64,000 bases of DNA from Tessaracoccus aquimaris (GTDB lineage Bacteria; Actinomycetota; Actinomycetes; Propionibacteriales; Propionibacteriaceae). Below, piece after piece: positions 6,060 through 14,315 of this stretch; positions within the stretch are counted from its first letter, which is position 1, and each line of letters begins with the position of its first letter. A program made the position numbers and the translations under genes. The DNA lies in the NCBI RefSeq assembly GCF_001997345.1, contig NZ_CP019606.1, positions 3,658,001 to 3,722,000 on the forward strand. The letters are read 5' to 3'. Below the pieces are notes generated by a model. It saw only the letters and a list, made by a program, of their open reading frames with translations, searched no databases and was not told where the DNA came from.

Positions 6060-8353
6060 TTGAGCGAGATCGACGAGCACGAGCCTCACACCGACACGAT
6101 TCCCATTCCGGCGCCCGGCGTCGCGGAGGCCCACCCGGCCGTCGCGGACGCCGTCGAACACGAGATCAACTTCGACGAGGCGTTCTATCCGGCCCGCCCG
6201 CGGAGCCTCCGCCCCGCGCGCGGCGGCACCGCTCGTTCACCGGCACCCTGGCCACGCCCTTCGAGCCCGTAGGCACCAACAAGGCCTACGTCGAATGGCT
6301 CGTCAACCACTCGATGCTCGGAGACGCCAAGACGCTCGCCCGGCAGTTGTCCGGCCAGCCCGAGATGTGGGGCCGCGCCTACGCGAGCCCGCACCCCCGC
6401 GGCGCCGTCGACACCGCGTCGGTCTGGTTCACCGCCTACCCCCTGTCGCAGATCACGGGCGAGGGGGAGACGTTCCTCGCGGCGCTCGGCGGCGACGACC
6501 TGTGGGACGCGTTCGCGCGGATCGGCATCCGGGCGATCCACACCGGCCCCGTCAAGCTCGCGGGCGGCGTGTCCGGGTGGACGCGCACCCCGTCGATCGA
6601 CGGGCACTTCGACCGCATCTCCATGACGATCGACCCGACCTTCGGCAGCGAGGACGACTACCGCACCATGCAGGGCGCGGCGGCGGCCCGCGGCGCCACC
6701 ATCATCGACGACCTGGTGCCCGCCCACACGGGCAAGGGGGCCGACTTCCGGCTCGCGGAGATGAACTACCGCGACTACCCCGGCATCTACCACATGGTCG
6801 ACATCCCGCGGGAGGCCTGGCACCTGCTCCCGGACGTGCCCCCGGGCAAGGACTCGGCCAACCTGAGCGCGGAGGACGAGCGCAGGCTCAAGGACGAGGG
6901 CTTCATCATCGGCGAACTGCAGCGGGTGATCTTCTACGAGCCTGGCGTCAAGGAGACCAACTGGTCGGCGACGGGCGAGGTGCTCGACACCGACGGCGAG
7001 CCGCACCGCTGGGTCTACCTGCACTACTTCAAGGACGGCCAGCCCTCCATCAACTGGCTCGACCCGACCTTCGCAGGCATGCGCCTGGTGATGGGCGACG
7101 CGCTGCACGCGCTCACCGACCTGGGCGCGGGCGGCCTGCGGCTCGACGCCAACGGCTTCCTCGGTGTGGAGCGCGCGAGCGAGGACGACGAGGGTGGCGT
7201 CGCCTGGTCCGAGGGGCACCCCCTGTCGGTGGCCGCGAACCAGTTGATCGGCTCCATGGTGCGCAAGGTCGGCGGCTTCACGTTCCAGGAACTGAACCTG
7301 TCGATGGACGCGATCCGGGCGACCTCGGCCGCGGGGCCCGACCTCTCCTACGACTTCGTGACCCGCCCCGCCTACCAGCACGCCCTGGTGATGGGCGACG
7401 CGGAGTTCCTGCGGCTGACGCTGCGGGAGGGGCGCGAGATCGGCATCGACCAGGCCTCGCTGGTGCACGCGCTGCAGAACCACGACGAGCTGACCTACGA
7501 ACTGGTCCACTTCGGCACCACGCACCGCGCCGACACCTACCTGCTGGGCGGCGTCGAGTACACGGGGGCCGACCTGGCGGAGAAGATCCGCGACGACCTG
7601 CGCCGCCACATCACCGGCCCCGCCGCGCCGTACAACGCCGTCTTCACCCAGAACGGCATCGCCTCGACCACGGCCTCGGTGATCACCGCGAGCCTCGGCA
7701 TCAGCGACCTGACCACCATCACGGACGCCGACGTCGAGCGGATCCGCGACGCGCACCTGCTGCTCGCCGCATACAACGCGCTGCAGCCCGGCGTGTTCGC
7801 GCTGTCCGGCTGGGACCTCGTCGGGGCGCTGCCCGTCGACAGGGACGACGTCGCCGACCTCGTCTCCACCGGCGACACCCGGTGGATCGAGCGGGGCGCG
7901 TTCGACCTGATGGGCCACAACCCGGAGGCCAACCGCTCGGCCTCGGGCCTTCCCCGGGCGCGGACGCTGTACGGGCCGCTGTCTGAACAGTTGGACGACC
8001 CGGACTCCTTCGCAAGCAGGCTCGGCTCGATGCTGCACCTGCGCGACGCGCACGGCATCGCGACAGGAACGCTGCTGGAGATCCCGGAGCCCGACGACAC
8101 CGGGATCCTGGTGCTCATCAACAGGCTCGCCATCGGCGCGGTGCAGGTCAGCGTGTTCAACTTCTCGCAGCGCGAGGCGAGCACGGCGATCAGTTCGGCC
8201 CACCTGCCGGTCGGGGCGGGCGTCGTCGATCTCGGCACCTCGGAGGAGGTCGCCGTCGTGCGTCCCCGTGGTCGCCACAGTGACGACGACCAGGGCACCT
8301 TCGACGTGACGGTCGCACCGTTCGGCTTCCAGGCGCTGATCCTGAAGCACTGA
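6060..8353 (+). pseudogene. GH13 trehalose-synthase-like glycosyltransferase/isomerase gene with a one-base frameshift near its 5' end
   Basis: The gene starts at TTG 6060 behind GAGGAAGGA. The first ~51 codons ([32 protein letters not shown]) are in one frame. The rest ([21 protein letters not shown] onward, to 8353) is in the frame one base earlier. Restoring one C in the CCCC run at 6212-6215 joins them into a continuous ~764-residue protein. The main part has GH13 catalytic residues in order: nucleophile Asp in [10 protein letters not shown], acid/base Glu in FTFQELNLS, and NHDE in [11 protein letters not shown], with a C-terminal beta domain. The region usually reading DLVLNHTS here reads [11 protein letters not shown], so this is a diverged subgroup. 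Trehalose synthase (maltose-trehalose interconversion) is the likeliest family, but another alpha-glucan activity is possible. The neighbouring glycogen phosphorylase supports a role in storage carbohydrate. The frameshift may be real or a sequencing error; translation could restart at ATG 6314. Confidence 0.78.
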
Positions 8354-8367
8354 GCGGGACACGCAGA

Positions 8368-8400
8368 ACGGGCCGCCACCTCACTGAGGTGGCGGCCCGT
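8368..8400. terminator. 15-bp GC-rich hairpin, bidirectional terminator
   Basis: ACGGGCCGCCACCTC and GAGGTGGCGGCCCGT pair perfectly around an ACT loop. It lies between the convergent GH13 gene and glycogen phosphorylase. Confidence 0.75.
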
Positions 8401-8417
8401 TCGCGGTCCGGTTCGGA

Positions 8418-10970
8418 TCAGATCATCGGCGAGGTGTGCCAGATGCGCTGCAGGTAGTCGCGCATCGAGCGGTCCGAGCTGAAGTAGCCGCTCCGCGCGA
8501 CGTTGAGGATCGCGGAACGGGTCCACGCCTCCTCGTCGGCGTAGCGCTCCTCGACCTTGCCCTGGGCCTCGACGTAGGAGTCGAAGTCGGCAAGCGCCAT
8601 GAAGCGGTCCTGGTTGAGCAGGTTGTAGACGACCGCGTCGAACAGGTGCGGATCGCCGTCGGAGAAGTGCCCCGACAGGATCAGGTCGAGGGTCGCCTTC
8701 AACTGCTGGTTCGACTCGTAGTAGTCGCCCGGGTTGTAACCCTTCGCGCCGAGCTCGGCGACCTGCGGCTCGTTCATGCCGAACAGGAAGAAGTGCTTGT
8801 CGCCCACCAGGCGGCGGATCTCGACGTTGGCGCCGTCGTCCGTGCCGATGGTGAGCGCGCCGTTGAGGGCGAACTTCATGTTGCCGGTGCCGGAGGCCTC
8901 CATGCCCGCGAGCGAGATCTGCTCCGACAGGTCGGCGGCCGGGATCAGCTTCTCCGCGAGGGTGACGTTGTAGTTCGCCGGGAAGGCGATCTTCAGGCGC
9001 CCCTCGATCTCGGGGGCGGAGTTGACCTTGGCCGCCACCATGTTGATCAGGTGAATGGTGTCCTTGGCCATCTTGTAGCCGGGGGCGGCCTTCGCGCCGA
9101 ACACGACGGTCCGCGGCGTGACGTCGGCCGCGGCGATCTTGCCGGAGAGCACCTGCTCGTACAGCGAGACGATGTGCAGCAGCTTCAGCGACTGGCGCTT
9201 GTACTCGTGCAGGCGCTTGACCATCACGTCGAGCAGGTGCCCGTCGGGAAGGTCGATGCCGTCGCGCTGCTTCAGCAGGGCGGTGAGGCGCGCCTTGTTG
9301 GCCGCCTTGACCTCGCGGAACGCCACCTTGAACTCCGGCACGTCCGCGTAGGGCTCGAGCTCCTTGAGGCGCTCGAGGTCGGTGACCCAGCCGGGGCCGA
9401 TCGCGTCGGTGATCAGGTTCGAGAGCTTCGGGTTCGAGAGCTTCACGAAGCGTCGCGGCGTCACGCCGTTGGTCACGTTCGTGAACTTCTCGGGCCACAT
9501 CTCGGAGAAGTCGGGCAGCACCTTGTCGCGCAGCAACTGCGAATGCAGTTCGGCGACGCCGTTGACCTTGCTCGAGGCGACGGTGGACAGGTAGGCCATC
9601 CGCACGCCGCGCTCGGGGAACTCGGCGATCATCGACATCCGGCGGGCGCGGATCTCGTCACCGGGGAACGCCTCGCGCACCTCGGCGAGGAACTGCTCGT
9701 TGATCTGGTAGATGATCTCCATGTGGCGCGGCAGCAGGCGGCCGAGCAGCTCGGTCGGCCACACCTCGAGCGCCTCCGGCAGGAGGGTGTGACAGGTGTA
9801 GTCGAAGCACTTGGAGGTGACCTCCCACGCCTCGTCCCACGAGAAGTCGTGCTCGTCGATCAGGAGGCGCATCAGCTCGGGCACCGCGATGACGGGGTGC
9901 GTGTCGTTGAGCTGGTAGGTGATCCGGTCGGCCAGGTTGTGCAGGTCGAAGTCCTCTTCGAGTTCCTGGTCGATGAAGTCGCGCAGCGAGCACGCCACGA
10001 AGAAGTACTGCTGCTGCAGGCGCAGTTCCTTGCCCTGGGGCGTCGAGTCCTCGGGGTACAGCACCTTCGAGATGTTCTCGGCGAAGGTCTGGGCGCGCAC
10101 GGCCTGCGCGTAGTCGCCCGAGTTGAAGATCTGCAGGTCGAACGCCTTGGTCGCCTGGGCTGACCACAGGCGCAGCGTGTTGACGCGGCCGTTGAGGTAG
10201 CCGGGGACCATGTAGTTGTAGGGGACGCCGAGGACGTTCCATGCGGGCACCCAGCGGGTCCGCTCGCGGCCGTCCGCGCCGACGTACTTCTCGGTGTGGC
10301 CGCCGAAGTTCACCTGCACGGAGGCCTCGGGGTGCGGGAACTCCCACGGGGCGCCGAGCGCGAGCCACGTGTCGGGCTGCTCGACCTGGCGGCCCTCGAC
10401 GAAGGTCTGCCGGAAGATGCCGTACTCGTAGCGGATGCCGTAGCCGATGCACGGCACGTCCATGGTGGCGAGCGAGTCGATGAAGCAGGCGGCGAGGCGA
10501 CCGAGGCCACCGTTGCCGAGGCCGGGCTCGACCTCCTGCTCGCGCAGCGTCGCGAGGTCGAGGCCGCACAGGGCGAGGCCCTTCGTCGCGATCTCGTTCA
10601 GGTCGGTGGCGAGCAGCGCGTTGTCCAACTGGCGGCCGAGCAGGTACTCGGCGGACAGGTAGCCGACGGTCTTGGTCTTGGCATCGCGGGTCTTGCGGCC
10701 CGTCTCGAGCCAACGCGCCATCAGGTAGTTCTTCACCGTGCTGGCGAGTGCGAGGTACTGGTCATTGGCGCTGGAGCGCGACAGCATCACGCCCTGGTTC
10801 GTGTTCAGTTCGTGGAGGAACTCACGCACGAATCCGTCGACGGAGTGCGATGGCATCCCGACCGGTGCGGTCGCCAACGGGTGGGTCGGCGTCGAGGTCG
10901 TTCCGTAGGCGCGCGCGCCGGTATTTTCATCAACCGAGAGCGTGTTCTCGGTCTGCTCAATCTCAGGCAT
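8418..10970 (-). CDS. glgP: Glycogen/maltodextrin phosphorylase
   Basis: An 850-residue GT35 phosphorylase that releases glucose-1-phosphate from alpha-1,4-glucans using pyridoxal phosphate. The diagnostic PLP-lysine region is present near the C-terminus (EASGTGNMKFALNGALTIG, followed by TDDGANVEI). VEPGLGNGGLGRLAACFIDS and NDTHPVIAVPELMRLLID are also typical, and the length matches the bacterial/eukaryotic-type enzymes of ~800-850 residues. I prefer ATG 10970 (MPEIEQTEN) over the upstream GTG codon at 11009, although no strong Shine-Dalgarno is visible. It is convergent with the GH13 gene, and together they suggest glycogen-trehalose cycling. Confidence 0.95.
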   Translation of the reverse strand: MPEIEQTENTLSVDENTGARAYGTTSTPTHPLATAPVGMPSHSVDGFVREFLHELNTNQGVMLSRSSANDQYLALASTVKNYLMARWLETGRKTRDAKTKTVGYLSAEYLLGRQLDNALLATDLNEIATKGLALCGLDLATLREQEVEPGLGNGGLGRLAACFIDSLATMDVPCIGYGIRYEYGIFRQTFVEGRQVEQPDTWLALGAPWEFPHPEASVQVNFGGHTEKYVGADGRERTRWVPAWNVLGVPYNYMVPGYLNGRVNTLRLWSAQATKAFDLQIFNSGDYAQAVRAQTFAENISKVLYPEDSTPQGKELRLQQQYFFVACSLRDFIDQELEEDFDLHNLADRITYQLNDTHPVIAVPELMRLLIDEHDFSWDEAWEVTSKCFDYTCHTLLPEALEVWPTELLGRLLPRHMEIIYQINEQFLAEVREAFPGDEIRARRMSMIAEFPERGVRMAYLSTVASSKVNGVAELHSQLLRDKVLPDFSEMWPEKFTNVTNGVTPRRFVKLSNPKLSNLITDAIGPGWVTDLERLKELEPYADVPEFKVAFREVKAANKARLTALLKQRDGIDLPDGHLLDVMVKRLHEYKRQSLKLLHIVSLYEQVLSGKIAAADVTPRTVVFGAKAAPGYKMAKDTIHLINMVAAKVNSAPEIEGRLKIAFPANYNVTLAEKLIPAADLSEQISLAGMEASGTGNMKFALNGALTIGTDDGANVEIRRLVGDKHFFLFGMNEPQVAELGAKGYNPGDYYESNQQLKATLDLILSGHFSDGDPHLFDAVVYNLLNQDRFMALADFDSYVEAQGKVEERYADEEAWTRSAILNVARSGYFSSDRSMRDYLQRIWHTSPMI

Positions 10971-11051
10971 GGTCCCAGGGTAATTGGCACGATCTAATTT
11001 GGTCCACACCGACCCCGGATAGCGGTGCTCTCCGGCGCGCCGTCGCGCGGG

Positions 11052-11738
11052 TCAATCGATGGTTGGCCAGGCCTCCAGCTCGTAGGAGCGCGCCCAGAAC
11101 CGACCCTCGTACCAGGTGGCTGCGGCGAATGCCTCCGCCATCGCCGCGCGTGTCGCATCGTCTGCAGCCTCCGCCGCCTCGTCCATCAGGGTGATGGCGG
11201 TGACGGCCGACTCCCGGAAGACCGGGTCGTCGTAGGCGGCGACCCAGGCGCGGTAGGGGTGGCCTTCGACAAGCGCGCCGGTCGCGGCGAGGCGCTGGCC
11301 GACGTCGGCGTAGACCCAGTAGCAGGGCAGCACCGCGGCGACCCCGACGGCATATGACTCGTAGGCGACGCTTGCCTGCAGCATCGAGACGTACGCGCGG
11401 GTCGTCGGCGACGCCGCCGCGGGGCGGGGGAGGCCGGCTAGCCGGTCGTCGCCGAGCAGGGCGGCGTGCATCTCCACCTCGGCGGCGACCGCGCCGCTGG
11501 CCCCGGCCGCCCAGAAGGCCGCCGACTCCGCGGTGGGCGCCCTGCTGGCGAGCAGCGCAAGGGCCCGCGCGTAGCCCCGCAGGTAGAAGTCGTCCTGCGC
11601 GAGGTACTCGGCGAATCGGCGCGGCTCAAGCGTCCCGTCTGCGAGTTCGGTGAGCAGGGGAAGCGCGTCGATCTCGCGGCGCAGGCCCACGGTCTCGTCC
11701 CACACCCGTGAGCTGAAGGCCCTCGTGGTCCAGGTCAC
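11052..11738 (-). CDS. tenA: TenA-family thiaminase II / aminopyrimidine hydrolase
   Basis: A 228-residue all-helical TenA protein that hydrolyses aminopyrimidine breakdown products of thiamin, salvaging the HMP moiety. Family features are YLAQDDFYLRGYARALALLASR near residue 45, the central LPCYWVYADVG with the conserved Tyr residues, and the C-terminal EGRFWARSYELEAW with the active-site glutamate region. The catalytic cysteine of classical TenA sits in a YxxC-type segment; here the nearest cysteine is in LPCYW. The GTG start at 11738 overlaps the thiD stop (GTGA), making it the last gene of the thi operon. Confidence 0.88.
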   Translation of the reverse strand: MTWTTRAFSSRVWDETVGLRREIDALPLLTELADGTLEPRRFAEYLAQDDFYLRGYARALALLASRAPTAESAAFWAAGASGAVAAEVEMHAALLGDDRLAGLPRPAAASPTTRAYVSMLQASVAYESYAVGVAAVLPCYWVYADVGQRLAATGALVEGHPYRAWVAAYDDPVFRESAVTAITLMDEAAEAADDATRAAMAEAFAAATWYEGRFWARSYELEAWPTID

Positions 11739-12589
11739 AGCGCGACCCCCCTGTCGTGCGGGCCGACCAGGTGGTCGACGGGTCCGTGGCCGGTTCCGGG
11801 GGTGCGGCTCAGAGTCCAGTCGGCGCCCGCCTGGATGGCGCGCTGCAGGTAGTCGCGGGCCTGCTCGATGGTGGCGAGCGAGACGCCGGAGGCGATGGTC
11901 TCGCCGTTCAGCGCTGCCTGGGCGGCGATCGCCGAGCTGAGCGTGCATCCGGTGCCGTGCGTGTTGCGGGTGCGGATCCGCGGGCCGCTGAGCAGCGCCA
12001 GGCCCTCGGCGTTGGCGTACACGTCTGTCAGTTCGTCCGCGTCGAGGTGGCCGCCCTTGACGAGGACGGCGCGGGCCCCGAGGTCGCGCAGTGCGAGCGC
12101 CTGCGCCGTCTGAGCGTCGGTGTCGACGGCTGGGGCCACGTCGAGCAGCACCCCCGCCTCCGGCAGGTTGGGGGTGATCACGTCGGCGAGCGGGAGCAGT
12201 CGGGTGCGCATGGTGTGGATCGCCTCGTCCTGCAGCAGTTTGTCGCCGGAGGTGGCGACCATCACAGGGTCGAGCACCACGACGCCGAAGTCGGCGCGGC
12301 GTTCCTCGATCAGTGAGGCGACGGCCTTGACGACCTCGGCGTTGGAGAGCATCCCGAGCTTTGTCGCGGCGACCGGGAGGTCGTCGATGACGGCCTCGAC
12401 CTGTTCGCAGACGAGCGACGGGTCGACGGGGAACGCGGCGCGCACGCCCTGCGTGTTCTGCACCGTCAGGCCGGCAAGGGCCGCGGTGCCGTAGACGCCG
12501 AGCGCGGCGAAGGTCTTGAGGTCGGCCTGGATGCCCGCCCCGCCGCTCGGGTCGGATCCGGCGATGGACAAGACGATTCGGGGATTCAT
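11735..12589 (-). CDS. thiD: Hydroxymethylpyrimidine (phospho)kinase ThiD
   Basis: A 284-residue ribokinase-family enzyme that phosphorylates HMP and HMP-phosphate for thiamin synthesis. Diagnostic segments are SIAGSDPSGGAGIQADLKTF at the N-terminus, VVLDPVMVATSG in the middle and NTHGTGCTLSSAIAA with the catalytic GTGC loop. It overlaps thiE upstream and tenA downstream by 4 bp each. Expression is presumably controlled by the TPP riboswitch upstream of thiM. Confidence 0.95.
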   Translation of the reverse strand: MNPRIVLSIAGSDPSGGAGIQADLKTFAALGVYGTAALAGLTVQNTQGVRAAFPVDPSLVCEQVEAVIDDLPVAATKLGMLSNAEVVKAVASLIEERRADFGVVVLDPVMVATSGDKLLQDEAIHTMRTRLLPLADVITPNLPEAGVLLDVAPAVDTDAQTAQALALRDLGARAVLVKGGHLDADELTDVYANAEGLALLSGPRIRTRNTHGTGCTLSSAIAAQAALNGETIASGVSLATIEQARDYLQRAIQAGADWTLSRTPGTGHGPVDHLVGPHDRGVAL

Positions 12590-13263
12590 CGGGTGCTCCA
12601 GATGGACAGTAGTTCCGCGGCGGCGGCCCGGGGGTCGGGCGCTGTCGCGATGGCGGAGACGACGCAGATGCCGTCGACGCCCGTGTCGATCACGTCGCGG
12701 GCGTTTGATGCGTTGATGCCGCCGATCCCGACGGTGGGGCAGTGGCCGCCGTTGAGCGCGATCAGGCCGCGGGCGCCGTCGAGGCCGAGGGCGGCGTCGG
12801 TGTCGGTCTTGGTGGGGGTCGCCCAGATGGGGGACAGGCCGAGCACGTCCGCGGTCGGGTCGGCCAGTTCGGTGAGCAGTTGGGTGACGGTCGAGATCGA
12901 CAGCCCGATCAGGGAGTCCTCGCCGAGCAGGTCGCGGGTGGCCCGGATGTCGCCGTCGGACTGGCCCTGGTGGAGGTGCAGCCCGAACCGCTCTGCGACG
13001 CTCAGCCGGTCGTTGACGAAGATGGCCGCCCGCCGTCCGGTGGCGTCGAAGGCGCGCTCGACGGCGAGCATGACGGAGCGCGTCAACTCGGCGAACGCGT
13101 CGTCGTCGAGGTGCTTGTCGCGCACCTGGACGACCCCGGCGCCGCCGAGCACGGCCTGCTCGACGATCGGGGCGACCCTGTCTGGGCCGCCGCTCAGGGC
13201 GGTGTCCGTGACGTAGTAGAGGCGCCAGTCGACGGCCCGTGCGACGCCGTCGCGGGCCCTCAT
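12586..13263 (-). CDS. thiE: Thiamine-phosphate synthase ThiE
   Basis: A 225-residue TIM-barrel enzyme that couples HMP-pyrophosphate with thiazole phosphate. Characteristic motifs are VVQVRDKHLDDDAF, FVNDRLSVAERFGLHLHQGQSD, LGLSPIWATPTKTD and VGIGGINASNARDVI with the phosphate-binding glycines. The start ATG at 13263 overlaps the thiM stop (ATGA), and the stop overlaps the thiD start, so the whole operon is tightly coupled. Confidence 0.95.
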   Translation of the reverse strand: MRARDGVARAVDWRLYYVTDTALSGGPDRVAPIVEQAVLGGAGVVQVRDKHLDDDAFAELTRSVMLAVERAFDATGRRAAIFVNDRLSVAERFGLHLHQGQSDGDIRATRDLLGEDSLIGLSISTVTQLLTELADPTADVLGLSPIWATPTKTDTDAALGLDGARGLIALNGGHCPTVGIGGINASNARDVIDTGVDGICVVSAIATAPDPRAAAAELLSIWSTR

Positions 13264-14066
13264 CAGGCGTCCCTGATCGTGACGAGGCCGACCACCTCGT
13301 CGGGCGTCAGCCGGTACAGCGCGTCGATCCACGCCGTCCGGAACGACCCAGGCGCGCTCGCCTGGCGGGCCGCGACGGTGCCCGCCGCCGCGAACAGCGC
13401 GTGCGCCGCGACCACGGCGTCGTGGCGGCCCAGCCCGGCGGGGAGGGCCGCGCCGAGGCAGGCCGCGACGGTCGCACCGAGCGAGCAACCGGTGCCGATC
13501 ACCAGCGGCATCAGGTCGCTGCCGCCGGTGACGCGGGTGGTGCGATCCGCGGAGACGATCAGGTCGACGGGGCCGGAGACGGCGACCACGGTGCCGACGC
13601 GGGACGCGAGGCCGCGGGCGGTGGCGAGCGCGTCCTCGACGGCGTCGGTGGAGTCGACGCCGCGGCCGCCTGCCGACTCTCCCGCGAGGCCGAGGATCTC
13701 CGAGGGGTTGCCGCGCACCGCGGCCGGCGTCTGTTCGAGGAGTTCACGCGCCAGTCTCGTCCGGACGGGCAGCGCCCCGACGGCGACGGGGTCGAGCACC
13801 CACGGCCGGTCGTGCGCGACGGCGGAGGCGGCGGCCAGCGGCATTGCCCGGTGCTGCTCGCTCGAGCCGTTGCCGAGGTTGATGAGCAGCGCGGACGCGA
13901 CCCCGGCGAAGATCTCGGCCTCCTCCGGCAGGTCGATCATCGCGGGTGCGGCGCCGACGGCGAGCAGCACGTTCGCGGTGATCTCCGGGACGACGGTGTT
14001 GGTGATGCAGTGGACCAGCGGGCTGCTGGCGCGGACTTCGTTGAGGACGGCGGTGACCTGGTTCAC
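13263..14066 (-). CDS. thiM: Hydroxyethylthiazole kinase ThiM
   Basis: A 267-residue kinase that phosphorylates the thiazole alcohol THZ in thiamin salvage. Typical segments are PLVHCITNTVVPEITANVLL near the N-terminus, LLINLGNGSS, WVLDPVAVGALPVRT and LVIGTGCSLGATVAA with the catalytic GTGC loop. The GTG at 14066 is preceded by a GGGAG ribosome-binding site lying directly at the 3' side of the TPP riboswitch. It is the first gene of the thiM-thiE-thiD-tenA operon, a salvage set without thiC or thiG in this window. Confidence 0.94.
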   Translation of the reverse strand: MNQVTAVLNEVRASSPLVHCITNTVVPEITANVLLAVGAAPAMIDLPEEAEIFAGVASALLINLGNGSSEQHRAMPLAAASAVAHDRPWVLDPVAVGALPVRTRLARELLEQTPAAVRGNPSEILGLAGESAGGRGVDSTDAVEDALATARGLASRVGTVVAVSGPVDLIVSADRTTRVTGGSDLMPLVIGTGCSLGATVAACLGAALPAGLGRHDAVVAAHALFAAAGTVAARQASAPGSFRTAWIDALYRLTPDEVVGLVTIRDA

Positions 14067-14071
14067 AGGGC

Positions 14072-14140
14072 TCCCTTCGCTAGCACGACCTAGATCAGGT
14101 ATTGCGGGTGTGATCTCAGCCCTCCAGTAGGGCACCCCGG
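14072..14140 (-). ncRNA. TPP riboswitch (THI element)
   Basis: Read on the minus strand, the element contains the conserved parts in order: GGGGTGCCC, GGCTGAGATCACACCCGC, the near-invariant ACCTGATCTAGGTCG, and TAGCGAAGGGA. These are the pyrimidine- and pyrophosphate-binding helices of the thiamin pyrophosphate aptamer. The 3' end runs into the thiM ribosome-binding site, so control is probably at translation initiation, as in many actinobacteria. A separate terminator hairpin is not visible. Confidence 0.93.
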
Positions 14141-14315
14141 CGCCGTCCAGCGTAGCAGGGCGGTGCCCGCGCGCGGCCGCGGCGATGTGCTCATCCGGAG
14201 CGTCCATTTCGGCCCGTGCCATGGCAGTGAAGGCGCCCGTCACGGCGACTGCGTAGGCTGGGAGTTTCGTCGGCGTGCCGGTCGACGAGGCGCCCGAGAA
14301 CGTGAGGAAGTAGCG

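Noticed and set aside
5146..6060. A 304-codon minus-strand frame opposite the NADK-like gene.
   Set aside because: No family similarity and it would cover the well-supported coupled gene pair.
6185..8362. A 725-codon minus-strand open frame over the GH13 gene.
   Set aside because: Shadow of the GH13 frame; no motif or start signal, and low-complexity composition.
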